A stretch of DNA of 64,000 bases, taken from the NCBI GenBank assembly GCA_032871835.1, contig CM065296.1, positions 8,876,001-8,940,000 of the forward strand, in the 5' to 3' direction. The stretch comes from Dipteronia dyeriana (taxonomy: Eukaryota; Streptophyta; Magnoliopsida; Sapindales; Sapindaceae). Each line of letters opens with the position of its first letter. The first letter of the stretch is position 1. Position numbers and translations under genes: made by a program. Below the pieces are notes generated by a model. It ran no database searches. It saw only the letters and a program-made list of their open reading frames with translations, and had not been told where the DNA came from. Below are positions 1 through 12,190 of the stretch, piece after piece.

Positions 1-270
1 CCCAGATCCTTTCACGTCGACCTAGCTTCGGGCTTTTATTCTGGTATAAGGAGCTTGACGCGGTCTCGTCAAGCTTTATTTGGTAAGCCTGGACGCGTGC
101 GAGATGCTCATATGGTATGGACGGCCTCACCTTGCTCCTATAGGATCACGTGGTAGCTCAACCTCGGGGACCTTGATACCTCGTCATATAAGCCCGGATT
201 TAGACCCTTACAAGAAGGCTGGGAAGTGGAAAATTCTTCCTTGGTCCAAAGCTAAATTTTACTATTAACA
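1..270 (+). repeat. 5' LTR, 3' terminal part
   Basis: About 90% identical by eye to 8460-8729. It contains the LTR core promoter (catataag near 185-192) and ends in ttaaca at base 270, the inverse of the tgttaa start seen at 6404. Confidence 0.85.
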
Positions 271-700
271 GAAGTCCCCTCTGACTTGAACACCGGTAAG
301 TATTTGGGGTTGGAGTCTGAATCTCGTATTACATGAAGAATTTTGCATGTCGCTTCTTACTTGTAATCAGAATCGCTCCCAGTGTTTAGCTTGGCGAGCT
401 GGGGTACTAGTCATTCATGTTTTAGGAGTCTTGGTACATTTGACGAAGAAGATCCTGGTAGGCAATTAAGGCCACTTTTTCACCAGTTCTTCATACATAG
501 ACGAAACATAGATGCATTCGGCGTACCTGTAAAATAAATGAGCGATGACGGACCACGGAAGGGATATTCCCTTTATAGATTTTCCGACGCTCTAGTTAGT
601 GTAAAATTTGGTAAGTGAGAAAGGTCAACCGTATTGCTCAATCATGTCGGATAAAGCTTTAGTGGCTGAGAGCCTGAAATTTCTATTCCTAGAATTGGTA

Positions 701-1992
701 GGCAACTATGCTCTTAAACTCAGACCCTTCTTGGGGGGTCGTAGCCCGACCAAGGCATCAGGAACGCTATCTAGCTATATCCTGGTATTTCGATCTGGAT
801 GACAACTATGCTCTTACACTCAGACCCTTCTTAGGGGTCGTAGCCCTACCAAGGCATCAGAAGCGCTATCTAGCTATATCATGGTATTTTGATCCGGATG
901 GCAACTATGCTCCTACACTCAGATCCTTCTTGGGGGTCGTAGCCCGACCAAGGCATCAGAAGCGCTATCTAGCTATATCCTGGTATTTTGATCTAGATGG
1001 CAACTATGCTCTTACACTCATACCCTTCTTGGGGGTCGTAGCCCGACCAAGGCATTAGAAGTGCTATCTAGCTATATCCTGGTATTTCGATCTGGATGGA
1101 AACTATGCTCTTACACTCAGACCCTTCTTGGGGGTCGTAGCCCGACCAAGGCATCATGAGCGTTATCTAGCTATATCCTGGTATTTCGATCTGGATGGCA
1201 ACTATGCTCTTACACTCAGACCCTTCTTGGGGGTCGTAGCCCGACCAAGGCATCAAGAGCACTATCTAGCTATATCCTGGTATTTTTATCCGGATGGCAA
1301 CTATGCTCTTACACTCAGACCCTTCTTAGGGGTCGTAGCCCGACCAAGGCATCAGGAGCGCTATCTAGCTATGTCCATGTATTTTGATCTGGATGACAAC
1401 TATGCTCTTACACTCAGACCCTTCTTGGGGGTCGTAGCCCGACCAAGGCATCAGGAGCGTTATCTAGCTATATTCTGGTATTTCGATCTGGATGGCAACT
1501 ATGCTCTTACACTCAGACCCTTCCTGGGGGTCGTGGCCCGACCGAGGCATCAGAAGCGCTATCTAGCTATATCCTAGTATTTTGATCCGAATGGCAACTA
1601 TGCTCTTACACTCAGACCCTTCTTGGGGGTCGTAGCCCGACCAAGGCATCAGGAGCGCTATCTAGCTATATCCTGGTATTTTGATCCAGATGGCAACTAT
1701 GCTCTTACACTTAGACCCTTCTTGGGGGTCGTAGCCCGACCAAGGCATCAGGAACGCTATCTAGCTATATCCTGGTATTTTGATCTGTATGGCAACTATA
1801 CTCTTACACTTAGACCCTTCTCTGGGGTCGTAGCCCGACCAAGGCATCAGAAGCGCTATCTAGTTATATCCTGGTATTTTGATCCGGATGGCAACTATGC
1901 TCTTACACTCGGATCCTTCTTGGGGGAGGTCACCCTACCAAGGCATCAAGGGTGATGAGGGGGCTTCCCCGATCAATCCCTGGTCTCGAGAT
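701..1992 (+). repeat. 99-bp tandem array, about 13 units
   Basis: Units start at 701, 801, 900, 999, 1098, 1197, 1296, 1395, 1494, 1593, 1692, 1791 and 1890, each beginning ggcaactatgctctta or a close variant. The period is 99 bp, a multiple of three, so one frame stays open for long stretches (for example 1128-1577 and 1623-1955) and would give a repeated 33-residue peptide. Several units carry stops in that frame and there is no start or gene context, so I read it as a minisatellite inside the retrotransposon. Two further degenerate units, with an inserted segment ending gatgagg/gtgagag, follow up to about 2080. Confidence 0.9.
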
Positions 1993-2127
1993 CTGGATGG
2001 CAACTATGCTCTTACACTCAGACCCTTCTTGGCGGGGGGTGGTGCCTGGTCGAGGCATCAGAGGTAGTGAGAGGGCTTCCCTGACCAATCTCTGGTCATA
2101 AAGAGATCACTCTCAAAATACTATGGC

Positions 2128-2466
2128 GATCCTCCTGGAGGGATTAATCCAGTCCAGGGCATTAGAAGGGTTATCTAGCTCTCCTAGTCAAGGTGATCCT
2201 CCTGGAGGGATTCCATTCGGTCCAGGGCATCAAGAGTGCAGTGTAGCTCTCCTGGTAATGGTGATCCTCCTGGAAGGATTTGATTCAGTCTAGGGCATTA
2301 GGAGGGCTATCTAGCTCTCCTAGTCAAGGTGATCCTCCTGGAGGGATTCAATCCAGTCCAGGGCATTAGGAGTGCGGTGTAGCTCTCCTGGTAATGGTGA
2401 TCCTCCTGGAAGGATTTGATTCGGTCTAGGGCATCAGAAGTGTGGTGTAGCTCTCCTGGTGATGGT
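2128..2466 (+). repeat. 68-bp tandem array, 5 units
   Basis: gatcctcctgga recurs at 2128, 2195, 2263, 2331 and 2399, and the array ends at 2466. Units alternate between two subtypes (ctagtcaag and ctggtaatg endings), which suggests duplication of a dimer. It lies in the retrotransposon interior and is non-coding. Confidence 0.88.
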
Positions 2467-2469
2467 GAT

Positions 2470-4100
2470 CACATGAGATCTACTACGGATACCGAAATCG
2501 AAAGTGATGTAAACTCATGACGAGCAAATACGAAGTTGTATCAATGCATGGTGGTATCGGTTGATAACCAGTCTCGCTCTAGGAGTATTTTAACGAGTAG
2601 AATCTCTTGAGATGATCTGCATTATGAGTGTAGATAGTAGAATGGCTCTCCGTAAAAGATGCGTTTTATTGCGAACTAGAGGAAATTGTCTCACGCTAGG
2701 GTCATCGCTCCTCACACTGGAGTACTGAGAAAATATTGAGCTTCTAGTTCCCAAGTGATGTAACCGGTTTGGAAGTCCGCTTGGGGTAGATGAGAGTCTT
2801 CAACAATCGTAATCGAGCTTGAGACCCCACTGTGAACGAATCAGGACGTCTGGGTGCTCCCCGAAAGGATCGAGACCTCGATGGCTCACTAGGGCATTGG
2901 AAGGCCCAGTACAAATGGAGAGGAGCCATCGGTATGATAACCTTCGAGAGCAAGCTGGTGTTTGCTAAGGTCGAGCTTGTGCCAGCCTAGGAGGATGGTT
3001 ACTTCTTCACAACCTTCCAGGTAGAGCTGGCTCTACTTCCCCCATTTGACTTAAGAGTCATTGATGGACGGAAAAGGGAGGGGATTAAGAAGAAAGCTGT
3101 TGAGATGGTTGTGTATGTTCCCATCGTAGCTGGCAAGTCTTGGGTTGCTGAAACAGACCCGGCTAGAAATCTCATGGTACAGTAGATGATCAATCCGAAG
3201 AGGGAGCTTCTCCTTCAAATAAAGGCCACAACTGAGGTGATTGTTTATATGACAGGTGAACCCCGGTTGATCCAAAAGTAGATGTTTCGGATGGAGAAAA
3301 CTTCTCTCTCAGGGGACGTCAAACCAAAAGGAGGAGGAGCTGACCACGGTAGTGAGGGGCGCAGTTGTTCTGAATGAAGACAAGATCAGAATTGAGGCAA
3401 CCATGGCTAATGTGTAAGTAACCTGGGAGTGGATCCAACATGCATATGATATGGAGAGACTCAAGTCCATGCATCGTTCCATGCGAGGATTGCTCTGAAG
3501 GAGGAGGTAAACTCTTGAGGGAGTGGTTTAAACTCTGCATGGCAGCGTGGCTACCTTGGGAGCCAAGGTGGGTGCTTCTTTTACTGAAGGATGCTTCTGT
3601 GTTGCTTGCTAGGCAGCTCGAGCTCTTCTTCCCTCTGACCTAATCATCATTGGAGGATGGATACCTTGAATATATCACAGTGAAAGTTGAGAGTTACCTG
3701 GGTCCGCTCTGACTGAAGCCGAAAATTATTGAGATGATGGATGCACAGATGATGAGGAGGACTTGGTTCCCATTTCTATTTTCATGTCTAGTCGTGTTGA
3801 GGTAGGAACTACCTTGAAGTCCTCTGATGTTATAGATGCATGAGGGTCTTCAAGTCTGCCTACCTTTCTATCTGAATCTGTCAAAGTAGAGGTCCAGATT
3901 GGTGTTACCAAGGTAGGAGAGGTAATAGAGGTCCAGATTGATCCAACTGAGGAGATGGAGGTCAGGGCTGATTGAAGTTGATCCAACCAAGGTGGTGGAA
4001 GCTGGCTCTTAAGTAGCAGTGTTAAGGGATGATGAGCCGTCCTTCAACGAAGCAATGAGACTAAGGAGGAATGAGCTGCTACTGTTGAGGTGACTAACCA
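2470..4100. other. LARD interior with no recognisable gene
   Basis: Short open frames occur on both strands but none resembles a retroelement protein. A diverged single copy of the downstream 150-bp repeat (ggctcactagggcattgg) is visible near 2882. I see nothing else that can be named. Confidence 0.5.
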
Positions 4101-4127
4101 GAGAGGTAGATCGGGACCAAGGTAGCT

Positions 4128-5815
4128 CGCTAGGGCGATGAATGGCCCCACACAAGTGGAGAGGAGACACCGGCCTAGTAACTTTCTGAAGACATGCTCG
4201 GGATTTTAAAAGTTTACCGCTATGGAGAGAAGACTTTGGACTACTCCGGGATGAGTAGTGACTCACTTGAGCATTGGATTACCCTATATGAATGGAGATG
4301 GGCTACTTGTCTGGTACCGATCCAGAGGTATACTTGGGATTTCAAGGAGCCCTCAACAACTGAGAGAAAGCTCTAGACCCTCCTGGAAAGAACCAAGAAT
4401 TTAGTGGCTTACTTGGGCATTGACCGGCCCGGTATAAGAAGTGAGGAGCCACTTGGCCTTATAGTGAGACTGCTACTCCAGAGGTTAGCTTAGGCATGTA
4501 GGAAGCCTTACCAAGAGTGGGAAATTCTCTGGGCTCTCCTCAATCAGATCGGGTTTCTGTGGTTTGCTAGGGAGATGAATGACCCGGTACATATAGAGCG
4601 AAGCCACCGGTCTTATAGCGGTGCTACTGCTATAGATACTTGCTTAGGCACGTAAGTGGCCTTACCAATTGTGCGAAGCTTCTGAGACCTCTTCGATCGG
4701 ATCGAGCTTCAGTAGCTTGCTAGGGTAGTGAATGGCCCGGTAAACATGAAGCCACCGGTCTGGTACTGGTCCAGAAGCATGCTTGGGATCTTTGGAGTCC
4801 CCTACAATTGAAATGAGACTCTAGACCATGCTGGAATGAAACAAGAGCTCAGTGGCTCAATTGGGCGTTGACCAGCCCTGTATAAAAAGTGAGGAGCCAT
4901 TTGGCCTTACAGTGAGGATGTTGCTCCAGAGGTTAGCTTAGGCATGTATGAGGCCTTACCAAGAGTGGGAAACCTCTGGGCTCTCCTCGATCAGATCGAG
5001 CTTTAGTGGCTTGCTATGGCGATGAATGACCCTGGTACATATAGAGTGAATCCACCGGTCTTGTAGCAGTGCTACTTCTTTGGAAGCTTGCTTAGGCACG
5101 TAGGTGGCCTTACCAAATGTGGGAAGCTTCTGAGACCTCCTCTATCAGATCGGGCTTCGGTAGCTTGCTAGGGCGGTGAACAGCCCGGTAAACATGGAGA
5201 GAAGCCACCGGTCTGGTACTGATCTAGAAGCATGCTTGGGATCTTTGGAGTCCCCTGTAATTGAAATGAGACTCTGGACCATGCTGAAACGAAACAGGAG
5301 CTCAGTGGCTCAATTGAGCGTTTATCGGCCTTGTATAAGAAGTGAGGAGCCACTTGGCCTAACAGTGAGGCTGCTACTCCAGAGGTTAGCTTAGGCATGT
5401 AGGAGGCCTTACCAAGAGTGGGAAACCTCTGGGCTCTCCTCGATCAGATCGGGCTTCGGTGGCTTGCTAGGGCGATGAATGACCCAATACATATAGAGCG
5501 AAGCCACCGGTCTTGTAGCGGTGCTACTGCTCTAGAAGCTTGCTTAGACACGTAGGTGGCCTTACCAAATGTGGGAAGCTTCTAAGACCTCCTCAATCAG
5601 ATCAGGCTTCGGTGGCTTGCTAGGACGATGAATGGCCTGGTAAACATGGAGCGAAGCCACCGGTCTAGTACTGGTCCAGGTCCAGAAACATGCTTGGGAT
5701 CTTTAGAGTCCACTACAATTGAGAGAAAGCTCTGGACTCTACTGGAGTGAACCGAGAGTTCAGTGACTCACTTGGGCGTTGACTGGCCCGGTGCATGAGG
5801 CGTGGAACCACTAAT
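4128..5815 (+). repeat. Higher-order tandem repeat: 150-bp subunits in 450-bp trimers
   Basis: A motif of the form (g)tggct(t/c)gctagggcg or gtggctcacttgggcg recurs at about 4400, 4558, 4713, 4853, 5006, 5161, 5307, 5459, 5613 and 5762, a spacing of 140-158 bp. Every third unit is most alike (tagcttgctaggg at 4713, 5161 and 5613; ctcaattgggcg at 4853 and 5307), giving a super-period of 448-452 bp. Each subunit holds an agccaccggtct or agccacttggcc block followed by a gcttaggcatgtagg or gcatgcttggg block. This is satellite-like structure inside an LTR element. Confidence 0.85.
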
Positions 5816-7155
5816 CTTCTACTGGTCGTGCTGCTCTAGAGCTACACAGTTGAGTTGGCTTCTTAGATTCATGAGTCGACCTGCTACCTCTACCTAGGAG
5901 CTTCTGAAGGGTGGATACGGTGACATGAAGAGTCCCGTATGACCAGGTCCAAGTCCCACGGATCTACTGGATAAGAGGTCTACCGGTAGCAGAGCAAATC
6001 TTCTGTAAAGAAGCAGGAGATGTGCAGTTCTATTGTATAGGAGCTCTCGATGTATCAGAATGGTTCAGCTATATAAAAGATCTTCAAGCGAGGAGATACT
6101 GTATTGGAGCTCCACGATTATCTGAGCAGGTTCACTTCATAAGAGTAGCATAATTAACTGGTTCCACCAGGAATCCCACGTACCATATTTGCTCCACAAT
6201 GAACGAAACTCGTTAAATGATAAAATGAGCACCACATGCGATGCATAGGCGATATAGACAAGTATGGAGAAAAGACATCGTATATAGTAAATGATATTCC
6301 ATGAATAATGAATCTGTTACCTCGATAGTATAATGATAATCATGTAGAGACATAGAGGCTTTCAAAAGGGGTGTGGAAACTTCCCACAGACGGTGCCAGA
6401 AAGTGTTAATGGGAAATTTACTTAGGATGAGAAATCCTTATTAACACCCTCGAGACCACTACCACGGAGGTGGTGGTCGGGGTTGGTATCATTGATACCT
6501 GACCTGATCTTGTATGAATATAAAAGAGAATGAAACAGAAGGTAGGAGACAAGTTAGCATGCCCGTCGGAATTTGTGCTTATGAAGTAGATCTGGGAAGC
6601 TCGAGGTTCTCTTGCTAGTGCGAAGGGGTGACCCTGGACTTGTTCCTCGATCGGGGTCGGAGCTCGTCCGGGTACCCAGAGCCTGGTTCTGGAGCCCGAT
6701 TGCTTCCTATAATACCCCGACCTCGATAGTAAGTAAGAAGAGGGGCTTATCTAGCTCCAGTGTCGGAGAGCTCAATTTGTTCCATAGAGACGATACGGGA
6801 GAGCTCATCGACTCCCTTCGAATTGGTCTGGGCGGTTTCTCTTCATCTTGATATGCGACTTTGGCGTGTAGATGAGAGGATAAGAGCGTTAGGTCCAGCG
6901 GGGTAGGAATCTAGATTCAGTTCCTTAGGTCTTTGTTGTTGTTTCCCGATCTTATGTAAGAAAGATTAGAGAGCTAGGACCAATGGGGTCGGTACTTAGC
7001 CCGCATGCACACATGCGTAATACAGTAGATAATAGGAAAAACACAAGTCTTATGTAGATGGAGGTGGACTGACCAAGGGGGGAAAAAGCATAACGAGTGA
7101 TCACATGCTGAAGAACCCCTAGGCAGTATCCAGAGGAAGGAGGAATACCCTTCCT

Positions 7156-7157
<2 letters not shown>

Positions 7158-7186
<29 letters not shown>
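7158..7186. repeat. (TA)n microsatellite
   Basis: Uninterrupted alternating TA, about 14 repeats, inside the 3' LTR. Confidence 0.95.
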
Positions 7187-7188
<2 letters not shown>

Positions 7189-8643
7189 TGCGATGCTCCG
7201 AGGAGGTTATAAAGATGTCAAAGTAGTACAACGTATATGCTCCGGAGAGCTTACAACAATGAGTGTTTACCGATACCAGTAATTTCCTGGTCGGGGTACA
7301 CATACTATGATGATGTAGAGAGAACTTTTAACGAAGCATGTGTCTTCTGTCATTGATCGGAGCCCCCTCACTATGCCTTTTAAAGGCATATTTATACATG
7401 GTGACTACCTTGGCGTGCAAGTCCAAGACTCTTCAATTAGTCTTTTCCTTATCGAATACGATTCTTCCTTTTATGTAGTTGATCGGCTTGTAGCTATTAT
7501 CTTGGAGAAGATATGATTGTTTCCTCTTCGGACTCTTCCTTCAATGATAGACAGAATTTTCTGTTATAGTTGACCCCCAAAAATCTGTTGTGGAGGATAT
7601 CTTGAAGGAAAAGGTATTTGTTTCCTCTTTGGACTCTTTCTCTAATGATAGCCATTAAAGAGTTGAATATTCTCTTATTAATGGTGTTGATCATGTCATT
7701 AATTGGGTTGACTGCCTCTATTAATATATTTGACTTCATTAATAGGGTTGACTACCTCCATTAATACAGTTGACCTCATTAATGGTACTTTAAATGTCAT
7801 GAAAGTCAACCCTCTCTTCCTACGTTGCCGAGAGGAGAGCTCTAGTTTTGCATGTCACTTTGAAGAGGTACTTCATGGAGGTTACATGAGGTGACATTTG
7901 ATATTCCTTGATGGTGAGGTACCCTAGGATCCAGTACACTGGCGGGGTCCCCCGGGGACCTCTCGATTGTCACGGAGCTAGATCGATCATGTTTGTCTTC
8001 CCATGGAGCTTGTGCTAACCATTTTATTGGTGAAATATCCAATAGGGTTCCAACCTTGTAGTTGGGAGCTTGGTTTAGCTACGCTGAGCTTTATCATGGA
8101 GCTTGACCTAATTATACAGGCTTCTTAGCGGGGTAGCGGGCTTGGCTGGTAAGCCCTGGTAAGGTGTTCACCATAAACAGGTGACCTTGGCTTGCTTCTG
8201 GAAGGGTGGAGAGGTACGGTCGGTACTGCTCTTGCTACTTGATTTAACCATGCCAGGATCTACAGTGGATCTTGGCGCTTTTGGTGACGATGAGGCTTTA
8301 CGAGATTCTTCCTTTTATGCTCGGACAGGTCGAGATTATACCTCGACGAGGCAGGAGGGCCTTTGCAAGACAAGTTCGGCACCTTGAAGGTCTCCTAGTG
8401 AAAGTAGAGATAGTAGCAAGCTCTATGAAAGTGTCACGAGATACCTTGATGTCGGGAGACCCAGGTCCTTTCACGTCGACCTAGCTTAAGGCTTTTATCC
8501 TGGTATAAAGAGCTTGACACGGTCTCGTCAGGCTTTATTTGGTAAGCCTGGATGCGTGCGAGATGCTCAGATGGTATGGGCGGCCTTACCTTGCTCCTGT
8601 AGGATCGCGTGGTAGCTCGACCTCGGGGACCTTGATACCCCAT

Positions 8644-8650
8644 TATATAA
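8644..8650 (+). promoter_or_regulatory. LTR TATA box
   Basis: tatataa followed by gcccg, 80 bp before the LTR end. The 5' LTR has the diverged form catataa at the same place (185-191). Position and sequence suit the core promoter of the element; there is no transcript evidence here. Confidence 0.5.
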
Positions 8651-8729
8651 GCCCGAATTTAGACCCTTACAGGAAGACTGGGAAGTGGAAAATTTTTCTT
8701 TAGTCCGTAGCCAAATTTTGCTATTAAGA

Positions 8730-9525
8730 ATATATATTTGAAAAGAATAATTAAAAGATATATATCAATTATAACACAAGAGATTGCATTGGATGCAAAT
8801 TGGTGTATGCACATACATAAATGTTTGTATATGATACAAACAAGGAAATATATATATGATATATATGTTTTATTTATTAATATATATATAAATATATGCA
8901 CGCATGCAGAGGCATGAAAAAAAGATATATATTGCTGCCTATTTTAAGCAGAGGTGTGAAAGATAGATTTGTAAAAGAAAAAAAAAATTGAAGTTTTTTT
9001 TTGCTTGGTGTGCATATCGAGACAAAAAAAGAAAAAGAAAAAGTATACATTGCGCTTCGTGTGCAGTGAACAGATATATATATATATATATATATAAATT
9101 CATGTTTTGTGTGTTTCTTGAAACACATAGAAGAAAGAGTTTCTTCAATTTCTCTACATCCTTCATTCAAGTTCCTGAAACCGTGACTCGTCCACACTCA
9201 GTTACCAATTCCGGGAGATAGCGAGGAAGATCGAGTGTTTCAGACAGGAGCATATCGTAAAGTGAAGGAGCTTCCAAAAGTTGATAATATTGGTTCAAAC
9301 AGGAGCATATCGAAAAGTGATGAAGCCTCCAGACGTTGGTAAGATTTTATTCTTTTGATTTTATTCTTTTGATTTTATTGATTACAATTTCCTGTGTTTA
9401 CATATTGTATGTATTAGTTCCGAAAAATAATTACGATCCCAAGTTCACTGGTCTCAGATACAGATTATGATCTGTATTAAAAATTTTAAAACCTAATTCC
9501 GTTGTGTAACCGGTGAACGGGGTTC
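8730..9525. other. AT-rich spacer with TA tract and a short tandem duplication
   Basis: Contains TA-rich runs (8870-8895, 9073-9095) and a two-copy repeat of about 60 bp sharing acaggagcatatcg (about 9244 and 9299). No coding sequence is recognised. Confidence 0.6.
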
Positions 9526-9529
9526 TAAC

Positions 9530-10655
9530 CAATACCTACCTATCCTATGCAGGTTTTGACTATTTGAACTTACCAAAAGTCATCTCTCGTGTCTCTTAGT
9601 TCAATTTTATTCATGTGGGGGATTGTTGGAAAATTTATGATAAACAAGCAGTTTGAGAGTGTTATTTGAGTGTGATCGGTTTCATGAAAATGAAAGATCA
9701 ATATATATTCGAATTCTCCGTCATGAGTGCTTCGAAGTGGTATACTCAAACTCACAAATCGATTAATTGGTGAATGAGAAATTGAGTCTCAAAGTAAGCC
9801 CATTGTGTAGGGAAAAATGTGCATCCCACATTGTTTGAGTAAACCACTTATATGTAGTATATAAGTAGTTATAAGATAGTAGCTTATCAACATGTGTGTG
9901 GGCACATCCTGCGTACATGAATGCTGCTTCGGTTAGACCGTGAGAGTACAACCGAATTTTTACTACTATTAAAAATTTATTTTTTTCTAAATCAGTTTAT
10001 TGATAAAAAAGAATTAATTATTTTCCATAAGTCAGACGGTTTTAAATGCATGAGAAGGAAAAATGCAATTTTCATTTTGGTTAAGAAAATTAAGGAAATA
10101 GTTGATTTCCGTTTTGGATTCTGATACTTCTTTGATCACTAAGTAAGCAGAATCAATGATCAATTTTGAAATTTTGGATTCTGATACTTACTTGATTACT
10201 AAGTTATCAGAATCAATGATCAATCATGAATAAATCTTTTAGAAGATTATTCTTTAATTAAATTGTATTTATCATTTAAAACGTAACTATCAAGTAATTT
10301 CCAAATCAATCTCTTTTGATTTCGACTATATAAGAAACCCTAGTCTATACTACAAATACTTTTTCTTAGAATCATGACAAAAAGAGCAATAATTATTCTC
10401 TCTTCTCATTTTTTTTTCTTTTCTATGTATAGTAAGTTCGAACCTAATTTGAGTTCGCTAAGAGTGGTTAGTGCTTTGCACTTCCACTGTTAAATCGTTG
10501 TATATTGGGAGACAATCGCTATACCATATATATAGCGAAATTGTCTTACGGACACCGTGTGAAACACGAGTCTCGATTTTCCTAATATTTTGTTTCTATT
10601 TGTTACTTTCTATAGATTCGAACCAGATTGTTTTTGATATACAAACAACAATGTG
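9530..10655 (+). mobile_element. Copia 3' fragment: internal 3' end plus one LTR
   Basis: 9530-9623 matches the 3' internal end of the Copia element at 24360-24455, including the tgtgggggat polypurine tract. The LTR then begins with tgttgg at 9624 and is collinear with the other two LTRs (aattgagtctcaaagt near 9780, TATA-like actatataag near 10325, the gtgaaacacgag block near 10558). It ends in a diverged gatataca region near 10645. The rest of the element is missing, so it is a truncated copy rather than a clean solo LTR. Confidence 0.75.
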
Positions 10656-10677
10656 ATGATAATATATATATAACTAT

Positions 10678-11082
10678 GCAAGTCATGTGAATTGTATGGA
10701 GTTGGCTATGGTGCAAAGCACCCTTACGTGTTGTACCATACAACACAACAAAAAGGTATAAAACAAATAATAACAAAATAGAAAGTGGGTGACAACTAGG
10801 GGTGGGCATGGTTCGATTCGATTCGATTTTAGGTCAAACCCAATTGAACCTAAAATATTTCGATTCATCCAAAATTGAACCGGTTTAAACCTAATAAGAA
10901 ATGAAAACCGAATTGAATTGAAACTATTTTAATCGATTCGATTCGGTTCGATTCAATTTGGTTTTGGGCCTAATGGGCCGGCTAATTTAATGGGTTTTTT
11001 GAATTTTTTTTAACATTAATGGGTTGTTGGATACTAATTTTGGACATTAGAATAGCCAAAAAAACCCAAATCAAACATAACT

Positions 11083-11131
<49 letters not shown>

Positions 11132-11515
11132 TTAATCAGTTAAAAACATATTACCCTTAAATATATTAAATATATTAGGGTTTTTTTTTAATTATATACT
11201 CGATTTATTCGATTCAATCCGGTTTTAAGAAAATCAAATCGGTTTGAACTGAATAAAAATTCAATTTTCAATTTTTAAACCGGTTTAAACCGAATTACCC
11301 TTACGAATCGAATCAAATACTCTTTTTTCGGTTCGATTTGGTTCAAATCGGTTCGAATTGCAACTTAATATCCACCTCTAGTGACAACTAATAAAAGCAA
11401 GTCATGTGAATTGTATGGAGTTGGCTATGGTGCAAAGCACCCATACATGTTGTACCATACAACACAACAAAAAGGTATAAAACAAATAATAACAAAATAG
11501 AAAGTGGGTGAAACC
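10678..11515. repeat. 118-bp direct duplication now split by a hAT insertion
   Basis: gcaagtcatgtgaattgtat and about 100 further bases occur at 10678-10796 and again at 11399-11515 with only a few differences. The hAT element lies in the first copy just before its end. The duplication therefore looks older than the insertion. Each copy contains a near-palindrome (gtgttgtaccatacaacac). Confidence 0.85.
10797..11380. mobile_element. hAT-type MITE with 8-bp target duplication (copy 1)
   Basis: Imperfect terminal inverted repeats: taggggtgggcatgg at the left, and the complement of the right end reads tagaggtggatatt. It is flanked by a perfect 8-bp duplication gtgacaac (10789-10796 and 11381-11388). 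The subterminal DNA is rich in gattcg/ggttcg motifs, and a ttttgggcctaatgggc block is shared with the copy at 18539. Eight-base duplications and TAGGGGTG-type ends are hAT hallmarks. No transposase remains (584 bp). A long TA tract sits at about 11088-11127. Confidence 0.9.
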
Positions 11516-11639
11516 GGTTGCACAATAAAAAATGAATTTAAAAAAAATGAACAAATACATGAAAATTATTTATTTTATTATATGAAATAAATAAAATAAA
11601 ATAAAGGTTTTAAAATTTTGGATTTCAAGAACAAGTTCA

Positions 11640-12190
11640 ATGCCGGTTGAATAAGTTTAATGTTTATAGAAACGTTAAACTTGTTCATGAACAAGTTAAT
11701 GTAAATCGTTGTGAACAAGTTCAACGTAGGTTGAACGAGTTTAACGTTCATCGTTCTGTGAACAAGTCAACCTAAATCTTCATGAACATGTTCAACGTAG
11801 GTTGAACGAGTTTATCGTTCATCTGATAACGTTAAACTCGTTCATTGAACAAGTCACCATAAATCTTCATGAACAAGTTTAACGTTCAAATCAACGTTAA
11901 ACTTGTTCAACGAACAAGTTAACGTAAACCTTCATGAACAAGTTCAATATAGGTTGAACGAGTTTAACGTTCATCTCATCGATAAACTTGTTCAATGAAC
12001 AAGTTAACGTAAACCTTTGTGAACAAGTTCAACGTATGTTGAACGAGTTAAACATTCATCTCAATGTTAAACTTGTTCCGTGAATAAGTTATTGTAAACC
12101 TTCGTGAACAAGTTCAACATAGGTTGAACGAGTGGAACATTCATCTCAACGTTAAACTTATTCAGTGAACAAGTTATCTTAAACCTTCAT
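11640..12190 (+). repeat. Tandem repeat, variable 65-87 bp units
   Basis: The block tgaacaagttcaacgtagg or a variant recurs at about 11710, 11783, 11869, 11933, 12020 and 12106. Each unit contains opposing gttaaacttgttc and gaacaagtta motifs, so single units can fold on themselves. It is non-coding. Confidence 0.8.

Larger units (their letters stand above)
1..8729 (+). mobile_element. Large non-autonomous LTR retrotransposon (LARD-like), 5' end cut by window
   Basis: Bases 1-270 and 8460-8729 are near-identical direct repeats, so the window begins inside a 5' LTR and contains the whole 3' LTR. The LTR termini are tgttaa at 6404 and ttaaca at 265-270 (ttaaga in the 3' copy), a 6-bp inverted repeat. 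The roughly 6.1 kb interior has no recognisable gag, protease, integrase, RT or RNase H in any frame; it is dominated by tandem arrays. This is what large retrotransposon derivatives look like: they depend on enzymes supplied by an autonomous partner. I see no convincing tRNA primer site after base 270. The target duplication cannot be tested because the left flank is outside the window. Superfamily (Gypsy or Copia) is undetermined. Confidence 0.8.
6404..8729 (+). repeat. 3' LTR of the LARD-like element (2.3 kb)
   Basis: Starts tgttaatggg at 6404 and ends ttaaga at 8729; its last 270 bp match 1-270. A purine-rich stretch (aaaaggggtgtggaaac, about 6365-6381) lies about 25 bp upstream and may be the plus-strand primer. 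The LTR contains a pure TA microsatellite (7158-7186) and a direct repeat around ggactctt at 7530 and 7630. No other genes are seen. Confidence 0.8.

Noticed and set aside
701..1992. 99-bp repeats as a CRISPR array or a repetitive protein gene
   Set aside because: Units are contiguous with no variable spacers, the setting is a plant retrotransposon, and several units carry stops in the open frame with no start or promoter.
9624..10655. Clean solo LTR
   Set aside because: Internal 3' sequence and the polypurine tract precede it, so it is a truncated element rather than a product of LTR-LTR recombination.
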